The notes under the pieces are model-generated. The model saw only the letters and a list, made by a program, of their open reading frames with translations, did not search any database and was not told the DNA's origin. 62,000 nucleotides of DNA, from NCBI GenBank assembly GCA_002633005.1, contig NMRA01000478.1, positions 120,278-182,277 on the forward strand. The letters are read 5' to 3'. The translations under genes and the position numbers were made by a program. The DNA is from Phoronis australis. Its lineage: Eukaryota; Phoronida; Phoronidae. This document shows, in pieces, positions 23,036 to 33,900 of the stretch (within the stretch, counting starts at the first letter, position 1; every line of letters starts with the position of its first letter).

Positions 23036-23690
23036 TTTTTTGGTATTACATTATTCATTTATTGAAAACACAAAAGCAATAGCAATATACAATAGACAAA
23101 AGATACGCAACCACAATTTTTCCAATTGCATTTACTTTAACACCTCCTGGAGGACAATGGGGGAAAGCAGAGAGTTTGGCAATAAATGTGATATTTTCCA
23201 GACAGATGAGTAAATTAATTTATCAGTCTGAGTTGTGTAATTTGCCAAAGAAAACATCTGTAGACGAGAGAGTAAGTAGAGGTTGTGTTTTAGAAAATAA
23301 CCAATTCCAGTGATGACGGGACATATCTTCTGGATATTTTTTACCATATATATCTGATTGCTTAGCACCAATCTTGACAATCTCACGATAGTTTATGGGC
23401 TGTTTTTTTTGTAAAAGCATTCTTGGGAATCAAGTTACTTTTGTTCCCAAAACATTCTAACACTTTGGAGAAGTTTGGAGGCCTCATCGTAAACTTCGCA
23501 TTTCCGGAAGCATTGTTAAATTAAAAAAATTGCGAACACCTGATCATATAAATTATCAAACGGTGGAAAGAAATCGTACCTCCTATTATAAAATGATTCA
23601 AAGGACAAAAACTTTCCGTTTAAGTCATGGAAACCGCAAATATAAGTAATTCCTTTTTTCGTTTCACTTTTTACAAAAGATTATTGTTTT
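23036..23690 (-). mobile_element. 3' fragment of a second L1/Tx1-like LINE
   Basis: Reverse-strand translation gives GISYICGFHDLNGKFLSFES followed by RRYDFFPPF. This aligns by eye with the IYDFLDSNGTF...YETF...DFSPPF block of the 15.5-21.9-kb LINE, but the sequence is clearly different, so this is another family. Downstream frames are broken. The 3' end shows AATAAA on the reverse strand (about 23053-23058) and then an A-run at about 23037. Only the ORF2 C-terminal part is present, as expected for a 5'-truncated insertion. Confidence 0.6.
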
Positions 23691-23802
23691 GATTTGAGTT
23701 ATGATCGTATTATACCAAATTGCTTGGTATTAAAAATCCTCTGAGTGCTTCTTCATGTCCCGTGTCTTTATCATGACTTGACACAACTGTGTTATATACT
23801 TG

Positions 23803-24152
23803 CTATTAAAAGCGACAATAAATAATTAAGTATCACTTTATTAAGCTGAATCACGTTGGCAACAATTGAAAAACGTCAAATGTATCAGGAAACAAATCAC
23901 CTGAAAACAGTTTCACGAAATCAAAACATCCTGAGCACAGTGGTGAAAAGATATACTGGACTAGTTTGCAGAGGGACCAGGTGTACACTGAGAGTACACA
24001 AAAAGGCTGACCTGGTCCGTCATGAGACCAAGAGTACACCTGTGCTTATTATCACTATGAAAATAGTCGATCTGTCACGGGACCTTAAAGTACTGGCTGA
24101 GATAAATAGTTTCACTAAGCACACTTTGGTAAAACAAAATCACAAGACTAGT
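23803..24152. repeat. dispersed ~350-bp repeat, copy 1
   Basis: Collinear with 54992-55336 in the same orientation. Shared phrases include AAAAGCGACAATAAATAATT, AACGTCAAATGTATCAGGAA, TGGTGAAAAGATATAC, GCAGAGGGACCAG and GTACTGGCTGAGATAAATAG. The copies differ by scattered substitutions and small indels. The forward frame over it is open in both copies but broken at different places. I do not recognise a protein. Confidence 0.85.
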
Positions 24153-24246
24153 GGATCCATCTAAAATGCTTGGCTACTTCAGAAGTGTCGACGGAAGCGC
24201 GCGCACAATTGATCTCCTCGCGTTTTGCCGATGAGCCACGAAGACT

Positions 24247-24443
24247 CAGCAATTCACAATGCAAAAATTTATATTTTCAGAGTTAACCCCCGCCCACCCA
24301 ACTTCAACTTTTTCCAAGTTGGTTTACTTGGGGTTTGCACACGCTAGCGGGGCCGTTTTTGTTTTGCTGGAGACTTTTTTTATTTTTGGGTCCTGGCCCA
24401 AGGGGGGTTTAAACCCCCTGAACCCCCCGTAGATCCGCCACTG
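24247..24443. repeat. dispersed ~197-bp element, copy 1 (GTAGATCCGCCACTG end)
   Basis: Starts CAGCAATTCACAATGCAAAA and ends GTAGATCCGCCACTG. It shares TTTTCCAAGTTGGTTTACTT, a GGGGTTTGCACACGCT-type phrase and a hairpin AGGGGGGTTTAAACCCCCTG near the end with 58352-58548. No coding sequence. The same GGCGGATCTACG end also occurs at 54531 in inverted orientation. Confidence 0.85.
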
Positions 24444-25405
24444 CTCACATATTTTATATTCTTATTAGCTTAAGCAAAGACACTTCACAATTTTGAACTT
24501 GACAAAATAAAATTGGCCATGGCAGTGGGAGCACACATTCGCTAGATGTCGCTACGGTCCATGACATAATAATAGCTGTGGCAAACGAGATTAGTTTTGC
24601 AAAGGTACCCGCTCATCCAAAACCTTTACGACAAACAGATGGCGTTGAAGGCAATGACTTTTTACTAACAGGTAGCGCTGCTCACGGACATGTGACATTC
24701 TTGTGGGACCTGAATCTTGACCCAACACCTTGACCTACATTCTACAGCTGCTGACGTCACACCGCCGTTGTGGGCTCAGTGCTTCACCTTTGTTCATACT
24801 GTCAACTGTTATTAATTGTGGCCACCAACATGTTTATACTGCATGATAGCAATTCACTGTCAGTACCTACGTATGATCAGATCGTTAAATAGATATTTAA
24901 ACCACTCTCTTTTGCCTTAGTGTTGATGGTACAAAAAATATTACAGCCGTTTCTAATTGGTGCCTATCAGCTCAGCCTTGCCGTGGAGTCCGTCTTCTGG
25001 ACCGTTGTTGGCTAACGAGACACTGAAAAAAGAAAAACCTCAAGACAATAAAACCTAACATGTACATCACCATGTATAATTCAAACATAATTTAAAAACA
25101 TAGTGGTTATATTTCAACCTAATGAAAATTATGGTTGGAGAGTTGCCAAAATCTCTGGCGGACCGGTTCGGCAGTAGCTGCCTAAAAGCTGGTGTGGTGG
25201 CAAAGTCACAAGGAACATGCTTCCCAAAGGATTGCAACATTGTAGGCTACAAATGGGGCTATTCGGAAAATCTACAATAACTAGAGGGCGTGCCTGTACT
25301 AGTGGTGATAGATTAACAGCCTCGATTTCGCGAGCCCTTTAAATACATGGTGACATGGCTTGCAGCCGTGCCAACTGAATCTGAGATTGCGTAAAAAGAG
25401 TCCTT
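24444..25405. other. no gene recognised
   Basis: A perfect CRE-like TGACGTCA lies at about 24753. A 51-codon frame starting at 25124 (MVGELPKSLADRFGSS) has no recognisable domain. No other feature is supported. Confidence 0.35.
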
Positions 25406-25440
25406 CTATGAGAGGAAGTAAGCACGACCTCATACAAAGG
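25406..25440 (+). other. possible first exon with consensus 5' splice site
   Basis: ATGAGAGGAAGTAAGCACG leads to CATACAAAG followed directly by GTAAGG, a good splice donor. It could begin a forward gene using the acceptor TTCCCACAG at 26939, but the phase of that join does not keep the next frame open. It may therefore be untranslated or chance. Confidence 0.2.
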
Positions 25441-26939
25441 TAAGGTTTGTGATTATTTTAACGATTATTGCATGATTATTCTACCGATGCCTGTTAACTG
25501 AGGCACTCGCCGATGTCGACTTCGCGGCAGTCAGTCGCCAGTCAGAGTCTGGTTAATCTTTGTATGTTGTGATATGTGACACGATACTTGACGTAGCAAT
25601 CGGGATCTTTTCGTACATCAAAGCATTATTATTGTTTGGAATGATTTCTAAAAGTTTATCAGTGACAGTTACATCAATCAATGCTGAATGTTTATGCTGT
25701 CAACTCGATACAGGTTAATGAGTTAAGATTACAATCCAATCCCAATGGCAAAGGGTACGTGAGTGATAAATATCCATTGCATTAGACTGTTTGTTTACTC
25801 CCTATCATATGTCTTCTGGAAATCTATTACACGTTGAAATGGAAATCTATCACGTCAGTTTTCACGTAACCTTTGGTTTTTAGGTTTGAAGGCTTGTTCC
25901 GTGCAGAGGAGATATGCATCGCTTCTGCACCGTCCCTGAATGGACAAAAATTGGTTTTTAGCATTTGACTGCAGCTAACCAACAAGATCTTTCCATCCAG
26001 TGCAGATCTGTTGTCAAAGCCTACTTTCAATATTGGAGACAACGAACAAAGCCTTTGAAAAGGAACAGCTATTTTTAAAGTCATTTTGTTAAATTACTTA
26101 TTCAGGTCCCGAGGGGGGATTGGCATGGGGGGTTGTAATATTTGGTACAACTGAATGTGTGGAAATAACAGGTAATACATGTTTGGGGAAAAGAGCATGG
26201 TGAGGTAATTCTTAACCTTCACGAAGTCCCTTCAAGTTGATTTCATGAAACTGTTTTGCTACTTGTATCAATTGTAAAACCACGAAAATATATTACATTT
26301 TCCGAATTCACAGTGACTGAATAGTCTTAACTCATGCCTTGAAATGTTGCAAGTCGTTATAAATTCAAATGACTGCCATTTTTGTGAAAATTGCATTTTT
26401 GATGGTGCCTTACGATTTGTAATTACTCTTAAACAACAGAAAGATTATCCATCATTTTTAAATGACCCAAGTCTTCATATCTTCTATTAGAAGAAAAACG
26501 GTTCCCTCAACCTTAGGCTAGAAGTATGCTTGACAGACCCATGAACCTGTAATCTGAGTTTAAAATTGCTGAAAGTATCAAAATTAAAAAGGCTTGAAAA
26601 TGGGTAACAAAGGTTTGAAGTTGTCTCAAAAAACTTGTATATTTTACAGACAAGTGATGCGTTTAAAGAATTGTTATGGCTAGGGATAAAAAATAAAGAC
26701 ACAGTTTTATGCAATACTCTTTATATACACCCTTGGTTTCTGAAAATAGTAATTATTTACTTTTATGTGAAACTGCAGACCAATCACCATACATTTTTGA
26801 AAAACAGGGATAACATTTTTGATCCAATTTGGAGTACTTAATTATTCATATTTCAATATTGTTCCAGGTTCAGTGACATTTTAAGGCCACTTCAAGCTTT
26901 ATCATAGACAAGCTTTGTTACTCCGTTCTCTTCCCACAG
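25441..26939. other. no gene recognised
   Basis: AT-rich, no domain-bearing frame. It ends in a pyrimidine-rich acceptor-like tract (CCGTTCTCTTCCCACAG). Confidence 0.4.
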
Positions 26940-27397
26940 CTCTTCCACACACCAGCAGTGCTGCATGGCAGAATGTGCAAGTCAGTGGCCCTGGAGAAAT
27001 GTGAATCGCAGTACTATGTTACCATAAGACAATGTGCCAATGGAGTGTCTGTGTATCCAGACGAACTATATCTGACTGCTACACAAATATGCCTTGTTGG
27101 TGAGGATGCCCTTTCATAGGCAATGGGTCATGTGTGGACAATAGCTTATTTCCTTTCCTGGAAGAAACATGAGGGACTGAAGCTAAAGAAGACCCAGTCA
27201 CACTCAGGTCTAGGTCAGAGTCTGATTTTGGGCTCAAAACGATTCAAGTGATATGCTGCTGTGTTTACCTTTGTCAGAATATAGTCTGACAATATTATTA
27301 GTTGTATTGTTTTGTTTTGTTTTGTTATTCAGTTTGATTACATGACCCCTGAGTTAAGTACAATGATGATGTAATTTGTTTACTACAGAATAGTATG

Positions 27398-27598
27398 GAA
27401 CTTTCTAGAAGACTGAGGTCAGAACAGTGATGATGCAATTTGTTTACTACAGTATAGTGTGGAACTTTCTAGAAGACTCTAGCATGACAGTGATTGATGA
27501 AGTCTGGAATATTCTAGAGACTAGTACATGTTTGTAGAATGATTGGGTAGGTTCCAGAACGTTCTGGTATGTGCTTGAATTGATGAAAAGTTCCAGAA
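27398..27598 (+). promoter_or_regulatory. cluster of heat-shock elements in LTR U3
   Basis: Four three-unit HSF sites in strict 5-bp phasing: GAACTTTCTAGAA at 27398-27410 and 27462-27474 (carried by a 64-bp tandem duplication), GAATATTCTAGAG at 27507-27519, and TTCCAGAACGTTC at 27552-27564. A two-unit TTCCAGAA lies at 27591-27598. They sit 14-214 bp upstream of the TATA box, the normal position for HSF-driven promoters. Heat-inducible LTR transcription is inferred. Confidence 0.8.
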
Positions 27599-27642
27599 CA
27601 ATGCATTAGGCTATAAATACACAAGCACGGGTTTGTGTTAGT

Positions 27643-27790
27643 CAGATTAAGTCAGTTGAGTCCAAAAAGATTAAGTCAGTTGAGTCCAAGAAGATTAAGT
27701 CACTTGAGTCCAAGAAGATTAAGTCAGTTGAGTACGAAAAGATCACGTCAGTTCAAGAGAAGATCAAGTCAGTTCAAGAAAGTTAATCAG
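27643..27790 (+). repeat. 24-bp tandem repeat downstream of LTR TATA box
   Basis: About six units of roughly AAGATTAAGTCAGTTGAGTC plus CAAG, the last two shortened. The period is a multiple of three, and one forward frame stays open as repeated KIKSVESK-like units before TAA. There is no ATG in that frame, so it is more likely transcribed leader (R region) than protein. Confidence 0.8.
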
Positions 27791-28554
27791 GAGAACTACA
27801 GTTGAGTTGTAGTGAAGAGAATCAGCAGTTACAGCGATAGTCAATAGAGAGCCAGCTATAGAGATAGCAGGTTATTGAATCAACGAGTGGAACAGTTGCT
27901 TGAAGTATCTCAGAAGTTCAACACAAGTCAAGGCTTCGCAGCACTGGCTGGAGCATGAACAGACATTACGTCGGACGATTTGTTTGAGTAGGCTTGTGAA
28001 CGTACGGTCGGGATTAATAAAGGATTAACTCGAACTAGTCTTCAGTCAATCTTCGCACCGAAAGCTATTAGCACCGGTCTGTAACAACCTGCGCCCACCC
28101 ACACACGGGGAAAAACGTGACAACCTTCAAGGCTCTAATTGTGGATATTATTGAGGCTGAACGAGGTTACATGAAAGAACGCCACGTGTTGAAACTGGAC
28201 CTTTTTTACAAGTGCTTCTATAGGCCATTGAAACTAGAACCCAGTGAAATGAAAGCCAAAAGCTGAGTGACATTAAATTTTCCTTTCAGAAGAAAGGCTT
28301 TATACTATTGGTAAAAACTTTTCAATTTGGTACAGATTATGGGGAAATGACATTCAGTAACTGCATCTTATTGAATGTTTTCAATTGTAGCTAGCTGGAT
28401 AAGAATCTGCTATGAACAAGATTCGTGAATAAAAAATTATCAGTGTATTTAAAAACAAATGGCAAACTGAACAAGCACAGAAAAAAACAACATTGCGTGG
28501 GAGTCCATAATCAGGCATATCATGTGCTGAATTTCTGAATTACATTCAATTATC

Positions 28555-29342
28555 TCAGTTTATTGCTGAAGGATTGCTTTTCACTTTGTCCAACGGTGAA
28601 ATAGATGGTCCGGCGGTTGGTTTCAGTTGTTTTTTCTTGCCTGTAACAGAATAGAAATATTAGCAAATTGTAAAAGAAAAGACTTTTGTAAGGCAGAACA
28701 TACTTGACATTTCATCTTCATGTTTATGTGTAGAAACTAATAACCTTTGTACCCAAGTCTTATTTAATATCTGAATTAAAATATGTGAAACAGGCTAAAA
28801 GTGATTTAACAATGTGTATTTTTCATGACACTTAAAATGTGCTTCTGATCTCAACAAGTAAAATTCATTCTAGGTGTCAATTTTTTTCCAATGCAATGTT
28901 ACGACATTTACTGAATTAAGGCTTATTCATGTTAATTTGATAACTGAGCCGGTGGTCCTGGGGATGGGGTCCGCGATAAAGTAAGGAAACTCACCCATCT
29001 AGAAAATTTTATTGGAAACAGCATAGTTGAAGAGAAGCTGCTGTGAAAAAGTCACTCTTGACTTCTGTGCATCACGTACCATACACTTCTTATTTTGGGA
29101 GCACTCCCACCCAGGACAATATGATATGAATATGTGCTGCTAGCCTACCCGGCATCGGGTGAGTTTCCAAAAAGAAACACTTAGTTCCACTCAATAAAAC
29201 TGTTATTCAGTGGGGGTAACTGGTGGGGATAACATCACCGAACGATGTTGACAGAAACTGATTGCTAAAAACTTACCAAGTAATGTTGTGTAGTCTCCGA
29301 ATGGAACTGCTTAGTCATACAGCAAACACGGGGCTTCAGCAT
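28555..29342 (-). CDS. small three-exon gene, 72-residue basic protein, unidentified
   Basis: Reverse-strand exons are 29342-29277 (66 nt, ends phase 0), 28770-28704 (67 nt, ends phase 1) and 28640-28555 (86 nt, ending TGA). Donors are CTTG|GTAAGT and TCAA|GTATGT. Acceptors are TTTTAATTCAG and TTCTGTTACAG. All three exons join in frame without a stop, which is hard to get by chance, and an in-frame TAA lies shortly upstream of the first ATG. The product starts MLKPRVCCMTKQFHSE, has a central NKTWVQRLLV helix, then a Lys-rich SKKKQLKPTAG segment, and ends KSNPSAIN. There is no signal peptide or membrane segment. An internal ATG (codon 9) is an alternative start. I do not recognise the family. 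The initiation context is weak and no AATAAA was seen after the stop, so extra exons are possible. It is convergent with the forward sequence ending at 28266. Confidence 0.45.
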
Positions 29343-30178
29343 CCACACACTTTTTGTCAGTTAGTTGACCCTATTGACCGCAATTGCCCACGGATATAGT
29401 AACCTTAGGTCTTTTGGGAATTTGTGGCCACCTGTCGAAGACATGCACCAGGGAAATTAGCAGTAATAAGGCTTAGCGCGACGACGTATTTTGATAAAAA
29501 TTCCATCTTTTACCAGTTGTTTACATGCAGACAGCCACGCATGCGCAATTCAATCACCACTAGTAAAGCAGCGACACCGCGAGGAGAATTCTCCGAATAG
29601 CCTCATTGTAAGATGACTTCACCTCACACAGTGATATGTTTAGTTTGGCACAAACTTCTCACAGAAAAATACCTGACAGAAAAATGTCAACATTACGGCC
29701 GGGAATTATGTAACAGCTAAAAGTGAATTATCAAAGCTCTTTATGTATATTTGACATGAAGGATTAATTTTGGCATGGTGAAATGATTTATTGTATTGAG
29801 TTTTTTGGGTGAACGTTGTAACAAGTTTGCCATCTGAGATCAGTGACACTTGATACACCTGGCTGGTTCCCCGGCTGTGTTTCCGCTAGGGGTTAGAGAA
29901 CACGCAGGTATCACTTAATTTTCGTAGGGAAATTTTTGTACACCGGAATTTCTGATTGGCTGGTCGAATTTTCAACAGGAATCATTTTACGTATCATAAC
30001 AAACTGGCATGACAGATGAAGGAAATGGAACTTTGTGGATGTAGTGTGTGATGTGTTGTCGGTGCTTAATTCATATTCAATAAATGTGAATCAGGAAACT
30101 GTGGTTGAGCCTTTTCGTAGCGCATTTGTCTACTATTGCTGACTTTTGTTTACGTTGATGTCCTGTATTCATACAGTA
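29343..30178. other. no gene recognised
   Basis: Would contain the promoter of the small reverse-strand gene if that is real. No TATA box or other site is convincing. Confidence 0.35.
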
Positions 30179-30290
30179 TGAATAACACAGCGGTTAAATC
30201 GGCAAGATGTGTGTGCATTGTACATTGCCTACATGTTTGTGCTTCAAGCACGCGGCTATTAAACGATAGTGTAGACAACGAAATATTTGC
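30179..30290. repeat. dispersed repeat pair, copy 1
   Basis: Shares AACACAGCGGTTAAA, GTGCTTCAAGCACGCGGCTA, TTAAACGATAGTG-like and ACGAAATATTTG phrases in the same order with 43313-43418 (AACACACCGGTTAAA, GTGCTTCAAGCTCGCGGCTA, ACGAAATACTTG). Unassigned family. Confidence 0.6.
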
Positions 30291-30787
30291 TGTCATGCCA
30301 CTGACAGGGCTAAAAATCGCTCATAGTCCTCCATATTCTTTCTTTTTTGTAAACCTAACCATTGACTGTCGAGGTTACATCAACCAGTCTCATAACCTGG
30401 TTCCCGGGCCTCACAAGCTGACGTCACGGATTGCTTGTGAAGGCTCAGGTACAGGGCACTAGAACGATGGATTTCATTGGCTGATAGCTGGCAATTTTTA
30501 ACCAGGAAGTTGACGTGCGCATGCTTATATCCAGTAATAAATTATGAGGTCGCTAGGTGTCGCAAGAGTAAAAAGTTATTTTTGGGTTGCGTTTGCAGTC
30601 GAAGTCTTTGGTGAAGTAGCTGTTTATATGGTTATATTATCAACGAACTGAGCTGAAATTCATGTAATTATCGATTCCTTATGATGTAAATAAACCTGAA
30701 TTGACAATTGCTTCACCCTTTTCACTTGTCATTTTTCAGTTTCATTATTTGAAACCTTTTTATGAATTGTTTAGGTCTCTTACAGCA

Positions 30788-30937
30788 GGGGCGGATCCAG
30801 GATTTTGAGTTGGGGGAGGGGGGGCAGGGTCACAGTATTTTGCTCGTCAGACATTCGCACCCCCACATTTCCAAATGGAATCTGGGAGAACTTTAGGCTG
30901 AGCCATGGCCCCCTTGCCCCCCCCCCTAAATCTTTCA
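30788..30937 (+). repeat. dispersed repeat, copy 2 (forward), partner of 3.5-kb copy
   Basis: Starts GCGGATCCAGGATTTTGAGT, continues with a G-run, TTTGCTCGTCAGACATTCGC, AATCTGGGAGAACTTTAGG and a C-run. It is collinear with the reverse complement of 3536-3671. Confidence 0.65.
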
Positions 30938-33900
30938 CTGTACATAGTTACAGTAGACACAGCTGGAGCCCAATTTCCACCACTTCGAGCAATCGTGGCC
31001 TACAGTGTTCACTCCCTAGAACACCACAATTTTCGACCCTCCAGGTAGCAACAATTCTCGAGCTACACCCCTCCCCTCGTTGCCATAATATTTTCTTCTC
31101 TTCCCTCTTTGAGGTGGGATCCTGCACAACTTGAGGGTCCTAAGCAATTCAAATCACCTTGGTGAATTTAACATGCGTTGACTTTCAAACTTATTGGAGA
31201 ATAACTGGCCATAATGACCAAAGTTCGAGCATGCACTGAAAACAATTGCTTCCAAGGGCATCCAAAACACCTTGGGTGTTTTCGTAACCTCAAATTTCAT
31301 CTAATAGGTGAACGCACTGAGCAAGTGTGCAGAGTTCAGTTAGCATATTATTCTTAAGACTGAAAATCACGTGACTTCCCATATTTTGGATAACGTTAAT
31401 CTCTGAGAGGATAGTTGAGGCTACGAAAATAACCGAAGTGTTTCGATGAAAAATTTGTAAATTGGAAAATAGCCGAGGTGCTCTAGATGTTCCGAGGATA
31501 AATTTGTGGCTACGAAAATACCCGAGAGATATCCCAAATGGGCCCTAAGCTTTAGTTTTATGCATAATCTGGTACTAGAAGAATCTCCAACCACTTTGAC
31601 AGTGGCTAAAAAACATTAGGTATGTGATCTGAGGTTTGGAGTTCAATGAAAATGTTGCCTAATGTTACAAATGCACGATCTTTTTATAAGGGTTAATGCT
31701 AACAACTGAATTATTTCGTAGTAATTCTTGGACAGCTGTCTTTTTCACTCATTAAGCTCGAAGAAGCTGGCTCAGAGATTCCTATTGTCAAAAATGAGTC
31801 TGGTGCCCAAAGTTTAAAAAATACAGGTATCGTAATAAAACCCCTTCTGCAGTAGGAAAAGGTACCATTTGCAGTGTTTTTAACTTCCAGAGTGAAACCC
31901 GTTGTATTCATGGGAAAAAGTTTTCTTTGGTAGGGATTTTTTCAAGCACCATTTTGAAGAGAAATTGTTTGAAAGAAATCACCCAGCTGAGTGTCATGTC
32001 CTGTATAAACCTGTGGGAGTACACCCTTGGAATGGTTTAAGGAGAGTACCCTGAAAGCCCAAGGATGGTGGAATGAACCCTATCCCTATAACAAACAATG
32101 TGGGTTGAACATCTTGGAGCAGAATTGTTGATTTCAGAATGCGCTTATCAGCTGGTGTCTGCTGTCTGTTTCCTTCGAATTAAACTCCTTTGAAGGTGCT
32201 ATGAATGCATTGTATGTGACAAAGAATAAATTTTGATCTGAACAACTTACCACTAGATACAGGAATTAGAAAGACTAAAAGGAAAATTTTCCAGATGATG
32301 TATCGTTTCACAAATAGGCTTATGTGATAGAAATATTTTTCGTGTTGTAAAATTTAATTAATAAAAAGAAAAGTCTTTGCATGAATGAAGTAAAAGTAAT
32401 GATAAAAAGAGGCTTGAAATCAAACAAGAGGAAATAAAAACAAAAAAATATGAAATCCTCTTAAAAGAGAAAATTCCAAGCCATGTTTCTATCCCTGTCT
32501 CAACTTGTTCCTTTGCGGACTTGGAAGAACTCAAACTTTGTTATTGCTCGAAGCCATGGTTATTGCACCAGGTCTTAAGCAATAACAAACTATTGTTCAA
32601 CGGAAGCCAATATGCCACATGTAATCTCAGTAAGGAACAGTACGAGATCAGGAGTCTAACCACGACCACACACGCGAAGACTGACACCACACACTAGTAT
32701 CCAAATCCAACTGCTGGATATGCCAATCTCCATGCGACCAATTTTGATTAGATTTGTGCTACTATTTAGGCCAAAAACAACATTGTTGGTAGTGAGACCA
32801 ATCTTATATTGTTACATGACAGTTCTAAAAAAAGGTTGGGTTAATAGCAGCTTAAAAAATGGTACACTTTGTGGACAAGTAACTTAAAATGGGTTAATTT
32901 TAGTACAGATGCTTTCTTATTCTTCACATTGTATTTAAATGCTTTTTGGGCTAAACAGGTTCTAGCTCAGTCTTGATGGATTGATTTGAAACCCTGAAAA
33001 GGGATTATTAGATCATGTTTTGGGAATACACCTCTAGAGTGATGCTTTCAATCCAAATTAAAATCAAAATTGTTTTGTCACTTCCAGTCCACTTCCTTGC
33101 AAGTTCAAGATAGTACTTAAGGACCACTAGATTCGAGCTAAAATTTGAGTAAAAACTGAAGATTTTTAGCAAAACCTCAAGCTAAGACTCAAACTCTTAG
33201 CTCCAATGCTGGGATCATTAATTGTCATAAATAATAAAAATAATCTCTCTTAAAAAGTTGAAACCCAGGGCCCAGGTGTTACTTTCATAATGGTCTATGC
33301 TTTCACAAGGCAGTGAAAGTGCAACTTGAATGGTAGTCGGGTCTTTAATAACCTATTTCCCCAGCACCATTGGTGTAGTCAGAATTATTCAACAGAAATT
33401 GTTGGCGACCAATGATTGTGATTGTGATGAGAGGCAACCTGGAGGCACTGCATGAACAAGGGACATGGGAGCTAGGCAAGCACAAAACCGGAATGAGTTT
33501 CTATCAGAGGAAGGGTCTGCAGTGAAGATGGGGTAGCCCTGTAGTGCCCAGACTTAGTACTTCAGTCTATCCCTAACCTAAACCATATTTATGATCAATA
33601 CATCAGCAAAATAAAGTTCCCAATGGTTAGACAAATTTCATGACAGTTGTGTGATTTGTAGCCTATGAGTCTAATGTTTCTAGGAACACATTAATGACAT
33701 CACGGTTTTTAATTTGATGTCAACGTGAGGGTGTTTGCCAGTGCAAATGTTCTGAAGCAATTCACACTGCCCAACTCTTGCCACGAGGAGACCCCTCAAT
33801 AAGAGTCAAATTTGTAATTTTGAAAAACTGTTCGAAAAGACCGAAATGTTGACTAAAATCACTGCTGTATTATATAGATCCTAACCACAAGAATGACACA

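Larger units (their letters stand above)
27272..28122 (+). mobile_element. complete solo LTR with 5-bp target duplication
   Basis: The 851-bp unit begins TGTCAG, ends GTGACA (TGTCA/TGACA inverted ends), and is flanked by ACCTT at 27267-27271 and 28123-28127. A 5-bp duplication is typical of retroviral-type integration (Ty3/Gypsy, BEL/Pao or ERV groups). It contains a TATA box (TATAAATA, 27612-27619) and AATAAA (28016-28021), which places U3 at about 27272-27640, R to about 28035 and U5 after it. No gag-pol remains, so it arose by LTR-LTR recombination. U3 is rich in heat-shock elements (separate entry). Confidence 0.85.
26940..28266 (+). pseudogene. unidentified coding-like sequence split by the solo LTR
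   Basis: After the acceptor-like TTCCCACAG, an open frame reads HGRMCKSVALEKCESQYYVT and then CANGVSVYPDELYLTATQIC before a possible donor (GTGAGG at about 27098) or a TAG at 27115. The second part is 28132-28266, right of the LTR. It reads FKALIVDIIEAERGYMKERH and then DLFYKCFYRPLKLEPSEMK, ending in TGA. With the LTR and one TSD copy removed, CTGCTGTGTTTACCTTCAAG forms a reasonable 3' splice site immediately before the second part. The helix IIEAERGY...F..PLKLE weakly recalls the first helix of RhoGEF (DH) domains; I would not name it on that. It may be a real gene with unseen exons or a pseudogene. Confidence 0.3.

Noticed and set aside
27272-28122. HSE-rich region as the promoter of a host heat-shock gene
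   Set aside because: The TG...CA ends, 5-bp target duplication, TATA and polyA arrangement identify it as an LTR; no HSP frame follows.
26940-28266. Naming the split coding sequence as a RhoGEF
   Set aside because: Only one helix-like stretch resembles a DH domain; without the remaining conserved regions the name is not supported.
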